A DNA stretch of 64,000 nt from Sphingobacterium sp. LZ7M1 (GTDB taxonomy: Bacteria > Bacteroidota > Bacteroidia > Sphingobacteriales > Sphingobacteriaceae): contig NZ_CP101134.1 of the NCBI RefSeq assembly GCF_024296865.1, positions 2,914,001-2,978,000 on the forward strand. The letters run 5' to 3'. The notes under the pieces were generated by a model, which saw only the letters and a program-made list of their open reading frames with translations, was not told the origin of the DNA and searched no databases. Position 1 is the stretch's first letter. Each line of letters starts with the position of its first letter. Both the position numbers and the translations under genes were made by a program. Positions 60,527-64,000 of the stretch are shown here, one piece after another.

Positions 60527-61435
60527 TTAATTTGCTATACCTGTTCTACTTTCTGTTGCCCAATCTGTGATGGTTATACCACTCAGGTTCACACCCGTTT
60601 TTTCAATATCAAGGCTAATGGTATACTGTTTTCCAGCCTCAAATTGCTCACCAGCTGCCGCTTTCCATACAAATACATCTGTACCAACCGTGAAACTGAT
60701 TTGCAGATCACCTGCTGCAGCAAAGGTTGCTGGAAGCACGATGGCTTCATATAGCGCTCCTGCTGTCTTTGCAAAAGGCGCCACCGCAAGTGCTGCGCTT
60801 GGATTGCTTAGTGTACCGGTCGACAGGTCAAAATCGGCCGCTGTGTTCATACCAGTAACCTGTACTGTCATATTAGCCCAATCCAAACTGGCATCGTCCA
60901 TACCCGTTGAAGCATTTGGAACAATAGCTATCTTGGACAGCTTATGTTCAAATTCCAGAGGAACCTGTCCGGCTGTACTTTTATTGTAACCATTGTTGCC
61001 ATTGTTCACTTTTACCCAAAGCAAATCATTTTGAGCAAGATCAGTCTGTGTGGAAAGATCAATTTCATAATTATCTCCTAATGCTGTTATACTTGGTCTG
61101 TACGGATAATAAGCAATAAAATCCACCTTGCTATCAGATACCGGGTAGTAGATTTCATGGCCTGGTTGAGGAGCAAAAGCAATTCCGTCACTTGTCACAT
61201 ATAACTTATTTGTCATACCACCATAAACATCTGCAGTACCTGTATTTAGCATAAATATCCCTATCTGATCTCCCGTCTGCCAGGAACTGGTTATTCCATT
61301 GTTTATAGTCGCTTTCTTCATTCCTGCAGTAAATCTTACTTGGTCAGAGGTTTCTTCCTTAAGGTTATCGACCTTACTACACGAGCTGAACATTAATGCC
61401 ACAAGAGCCATGCTGGTTAATAATTGGGTTTTCAT
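60527..61435 (-). CDS. Fimbrillin-family lipoprotein, paralogue 2
   Basis: 302 residues, signal MKTQLLTSMALVALMFSSC with lipobox FSSC followed by SKVDNLKEETS, the same processed start as paralogue 3. Same domain pattern: WQTGDQIGIFMLNTG, YYPVSDSKVDFIAYYPYRPS, LEFEHKLSKIAIVPNAS, QFEAGKQYTISLDIEKTGVNLS. The expected surface fimbrial subunit. Sequence clearly closer to 59428-60333 than to 61503-62411, so a recent duplication within the operon. Confidence 0.9.
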   Translation of the reverse strand: MKTQLLTSMALVALMFSSCSKVDNLKEETSDQVRFTAGMKKATINNGITSSWQTGDQIGIFMLNTGTADVYGGMTNKLYVTSDGIAFAPQPGHEIYYPVSDSKVDFIAYYPYRPSITALGDNYEIDLSTQTDLAQNDLLWVKVNNGNNGYNKSTAGQVPLEFEHKLSKIAIVPNASTGMDDASLDWANMTVQVTGMNTAADFDLSTGTLSNPSAALAVAPFAKTAGALYEAIVLPATFAAAGDLQISFTVGTDVFVWKAAAGEQFEAGKQYTISLDIEKTGVNLSGITITDWATESRTGIAN

Positions 61436-61502
61436 TTTTTATTGTTTTGATTTTTTCAGTTCTGTTAATAATTATCTTTTTCTATTGTGTTTGTATTATT
61501 CA

Positions 61503-62411
61503 TTACTCAATCAAAAAATCGAGTTTTATTATCTTTGCTTCCCCAGCCATGAGTTGAACAACCTTTGGAAGTAAATATTTTTTTGTACCGACGGTACTCG
61601 TTAATGTTATTATTTCTTTTGAATTTGGCAGGTTATGAACTGGCAAATAAGCACGATAGGTAAATTTGGTTAAATAATCTGGGGACGAAGGTTGCTCTAC
61701 CCTATATAGGTAATAGGAAATATTTCCATTGATATTCAATAAACTATGATTATATAAATTCAACATTGCCATTCCTATATTAGAGGTCACTGAAACCTCC
61801 AAACTTTGATCTGGTCCCGTTCCTGCCCCCGCTCCCTTAGATACTTCTATCTGCAGCATAGCCAACCTATGGGTAAGAACTAATTCAACATCCCCCCCTT
61901 TTACCACACTCCCTACTGCACCTGACATCAAGTCTGATTTTGCAAACCCATTCAATCCTTCATTCATGGAGCTTGGATAAAAATGTATTTGCAATGGATC
62001 TATAGGATTTTCTACTGATGGATCAGGTTGATATGGGTAATATGCATAAAAATCATAATTAGCGGCTCCATTTGGCCACTCTATGTCTCCATCCCACCCC
62101 GTACCATTGTAGGTGAGTTTCGCGTTGTGGATCGGATTGCCTGAAGCAACCAAATTTGTTCCTTGAGCAGCACCAAACACCCCAATCTCATCACCTACTT
62201 TAAAGGTAGTTGTGAAATCAGCACTGGATGTTGGGTGTACCGTGGCTTTCTTTTCCTTTCCGTTATTGATTTTAACCTTAAAATTGATCTTCTCTCCCTG
62301 TGCTGTTGGTCCATCCTTTACCTTGCTACAACCAAAAATTAGCAGAACCATGGAAAACATGATGATTTTCATAGGTTGGAAGTATATTGTTCTTCTTTTC
62401 ATTACTTTCAT
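61503..62411 (-). CDS. Fimbrillin-family lipoprotein, paralogue 1 (diverged)
   Basis: 302 residues. Start ATG 62411 (MKVMKRRTIYFQPMKIIMFS) has AAAACAA upstream; ATG 62372 gives a tighter signal (MKIIMFSMVLLIFGC). Lipobox IFGC. Body: FKVGDEIGVFGAAQG, ANYDFYAYYPYQPDPSVENP, LVLTHRLAMLQIEVSKGAG; the second Cys-free beta domain ends VQLMAGEAKIIKLDFLIE. Related to paralogues 2 and 3 but diverged; could be a tip or alternative subunit. Confidence 0.88.
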   Translation of the reverse strand: MKVMKRRTIYFQPMKIIMFSMVLLIFGCSKVKDGPTAQGEKINFKVKINNGKEKKATVHPTSSADFTTTFKVGDEIGVFGAAQGTNLVASGNPIHNAKLTYNGTGWDGDIEWPNGAANYDFYAYYPYQPDPSVENPIDPLQIHFYPSSMNEGLNGFAKSDLMSGAVGSVVKGGDVELVLTHRLAMLQIEVSKGAGAGTGPDQSLEVSVTSNIGMAMLNLYNHSLLNINGNISYYLYRVEQPSSPDYLTKFTYRAYLPVHNLPNSKEIITLTSTVGTKKYLLPKVVQLMAGEAKIIKLDFLIE

Positions 62412-62471
62412 TTGTTTTATTAGGAATACCTACTTAAAATCGTGGCTTTAACACGATTTGATTTTATACGG

Positions 62472-63329
62472 CTACCAAGCCTGACCCGAAGCGTTTTGCT
62501 TGACCCAGTCCTTGATACTAACTTTAAATCCTGCAGCTGTTTGGGTTTCTACCTTTGCCTTGAGCTCCATTGGGATATGTTTGTCCGTGTTTGCATCTGC
62601 GAGAAGCTCAGTCATGTCCGACTCCATGGCTACGACTTCAGGTACCCCTTGGTCAAAACTCAAGGATCCAGAAATCATCTGTTCCCCACCTTGCACGCCA
62701 AGAATGCGGATTACAGCCTTCCATGTGCCGTCTGCCTGCTTCTTGAAGTCTAATGGTACGCTACTCGGACTCCCTAAGGGCACATTGCCCTGTAGGTCCC
62801 AAGCAGAAGCGATCCCCGATAATTGAGCTTGGATCGAATTGATGTTGGAAGCTCTCCCTCCCTCTGGTTCGAGGATAATGGTCAATTGACGGACTTGTTG
62901 TTGCATTACTGCAGTGGCTTCCACGTTGCTTTCATTTGCATATTGAAGTTCGCCAGTCGCAGAAAAAAGCCATTCAGGCATTGGGATCAATTGTCCGTTT
63001 TCAATATGCTGTTTGGCAATGCCAGATTCAATGTCAAATCCGGAAGCAAGGTTATAAGCTAGATAGGGATAGTTACCAGGAAACAGTTCCGGCAAATCAG
63101 CCTGACCTTGGCCAAAGGAATGTACTTTTCCATCAAGAATGACTTGGTAACTGTTAGGGATTGAAATTCCCTCTGTTCGTTTTTCCCAGTCCGTCTGCAA
63201 CAGGTAATGCCCCTGTTCGGTCAGTTCTAGCCTACTACAGGAAGGAAACAGAAAGCTGACTAGGATAGTGATATATAGGCAACAAACTACGCCAGGTCTT
63301 TTTCGTGTTTTTTGATAATTTTTCTCCAT
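62472..63329 (-). CDS. FimB/Mfa2-type fimbrial anchor lipoprotein
   Basis: 285 residues. N-terminus with basic n-region MEKNYQKTRKRPGVVC and hydrophobic core ending in lipobox FPSC. The layout, with an acidic lipoprotein start (SRLELTEQGHY), VILDGKVHSFGQGQADLPEL and YLAYNLASGF, two beta sandwiches and terminal KVSIKDWVKQNASGQAW, is that of the FimB/Mfa2 anchor of Bacteroidota fimbriae. It should hold the fimbria to the outer membrane. Second gene of the unit. Confidence 0.85.
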   Translation of the reverse strand: MEKNYQKTRKRPGVVCCLYITILVSFLFPSCSRLELTEQGHYLLQTDWEKRTEGISIPNSYQVILDGKVHSFGQGQADLPELFPGNYPYLAYNLASGFDIESGIAKQHIENGQLIPMPEWLFSATGELQYANESNVEATAVMQQQVRQLTIILEPEGGRASNINSIQAQLSGIASAWDLQGNVPLGSPSSVPLDFKKQADGTWKAVIRILGVQGGEQMISGSLSFDQGVPEVVAMESDMTELLADANTDKHIPMELKAKVETQTAAGFKVSIKDWVKQNASGQAW

Positions 63330-63341
63330 TTCATTTAAGGT

Positions 63342-63932
63342 TTAATTGGTCCGTCTAGAAAAGCTAATGCTGATTCCCGTTGGTCCCCAGTAAGTCCTGT
63401 CAGGAATGGTTGCTGTACGGTAGTGCTCTCCATTTACATGGCGCATCTTTTCCACTTTGCTAAATTGAAGGAAACCAAGGGTAAGCCCGATATCGATCAT
63501 AAGCTTTTTCCCAGCAGAATACTGCTTTCCGAAAGTAAATCCCCCGCCCATAAAGCGGCCTTGTTCATTGGAGATGTTATAGTCGCCGACGGTACCTTTC
63601 AGGCCTATGTAGGCATCCCGCGAATCATTTGTGTAATAGCGCAGTTGAGGAGCGGCATACCAGTTACGCCAGTAATGGTCATTGCCATTCCGCTTGAAGT
63701 TCCAATGCGACAGTCCCCCATCGGCCAAAAGGCCAATTCGATCAGCAGCACGATATTCCACCCCCAGATTGGGAACAAGAAATAGCCAGCCCAGCATGTT
63801 ACTGCGGACATTAAAACTTCCAGGCTTTGAACCTTCAAGAATTTTGACTTCCTGGCCCTTCAGCGGATTTAGCAAAAGGCAAAACATAAGCATACAGAGT
63901 GATCCTCGGATCATTTTAGTTTTATTGGTCAT
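63342..63932 (-). CDS. DUF3575 outer-membrane-type protein
   Basis: 196 residues from ATG 63932 (MTNKTKMIRGSLCMLMFCLL, A-rich leader); a longer GTG frame at 63968 is less likely. After a signal peptide (cleavage near KGQ) the body VRSNMLGWLFLVPNLGVEYR, then SHWNFKRNGNDHYWRNWYAA, LRYYTNDSRDAYIGLKGTVG and GGGFTFGKQYSAGKKLMIDI match DUF3575, a beta-barrel-like protein at the head of fimbrial loci in Bacteroidota. The gene is directly followed by the anchor (12 bp apart). Its upstream region continues to the window edge. Confidence 0.85.
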   Translation of the reverse strand: MTNKTKMIRGSLCMLMFCLLLNPLKGQEVKILEGSKPGSFNVRSNMLGWLFLVPNLGVEYRAADRIGLLADGGLSHWNFKRNGNDHYWRNWYAAPQLRYYTNDSRDAYIGLKGTVGDYNISNEQGRFMGGGFTFGKQYSAGKKLMIDIGLTLGFLQFSKVEKMRHVNGEHYRTATIPDRTYWGPTGISISFSRRTN

Positions 63933-64000
63933 TGGTTTGGTAGGGTATAGTATCAACATTATCAACACATAACAATGCTGGAACTGTATTTTATTATGAA

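Overview
The window comes from a Bacteroidota chromosome, most likely Sphingobacteriaceae (Sphingobacterium/Pedobacter-like). This rests on gene content: lipoproteins with fimbrillin, FimB/Mfa2 and DUF3575 features, DUF3810, DUF4397 and DUF1080 proteins, an S9 dipeptidyl-peptidase-like enzyme, and A-rich translation starts. Two tRNA promoters also match the Bacteroidota consensus TTTG-N19-TAnnTTTG exactly. There is no rRNA, CRISPR array or prophage.

Layout. 1-530: the 5' end of an IS110-family transposase gene running off the left edge, its start codon inside an inverted repeat, then a 46-bp tandem repeat array. 0.6-8.4 kb: htpG, a SUFU-domain protein, a DUF4397 lipoprotein, a DUF6882-like protein and smc. 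8.4-9.7 kb: non-coding dispersed repeats. 9.7-16.9 kb: an S9 peptidase, then a two-gene unit of a Tat-type Gfo/Idh/MocA oxidoreductase and a HEAT/double-DUF1080 protein, probably 3-keto-sugar metabolism. 17.4-21.4 kb: glpD-glpK-glpF plus a 48-aa conserved small protein. 21.4-35.9 kb: housekeeping genes, including a MscS channel, cysteine desulfurase with an IscA-type protein, a nucleoid-associated protein, an HDAC-like hydrolase, TatD, TcdA, an M16 protease pair, hemF and gpsA.

36.1-41.1 kb is an AT-rich accessory segment next to tRNA-Ser(UGA). tRNA-Ser-like fragments occur at both ends. It holds two unrelated proteins with two N-terminal membrane segments and a long cytosolic part (one resembling phage abortive-infection proteins), two broken genes, small unknown ORFs and several strong hairpins. 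No integrase is visible.

41.4-49 kb holds tRNA-Arg, three copies of a roughly 160-nt sRNA-like element ending in a covarying terminator hairpin, further copies of the dispersed repeats, a nucleotidyltransferase, a VIT1/CCC1 transporter, a Crp/Fnr regulator with a CRP-like palindrome at its 3' end upstream of a DUF2892 gene, and small membrane or secreted proteins. 49-58 kb is mostly core: a lumazine-binding-like NTF2-fold protein, DinB, an M14 peptidase, aconitase, rpe, a PgpH-type 7TM-HD phosphodiesterase and tRNA-Ser(GCU). 58-64 kb carries a DHFR-like protein, a cysteine-rich secreted protein and a fimbria-type operon (DUF3575, FimB/Mfa2 anchor, three fimbrillins).

The best candidates for something undescribed are the triplicated sRNA-like element, the large multi-hairpin dispersed repeat whose hairpins keep their structure while changing sequence, and the tRNA-Ser segment with its two membrane proteins. 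All calls are from reading the sequence; no database search was run.
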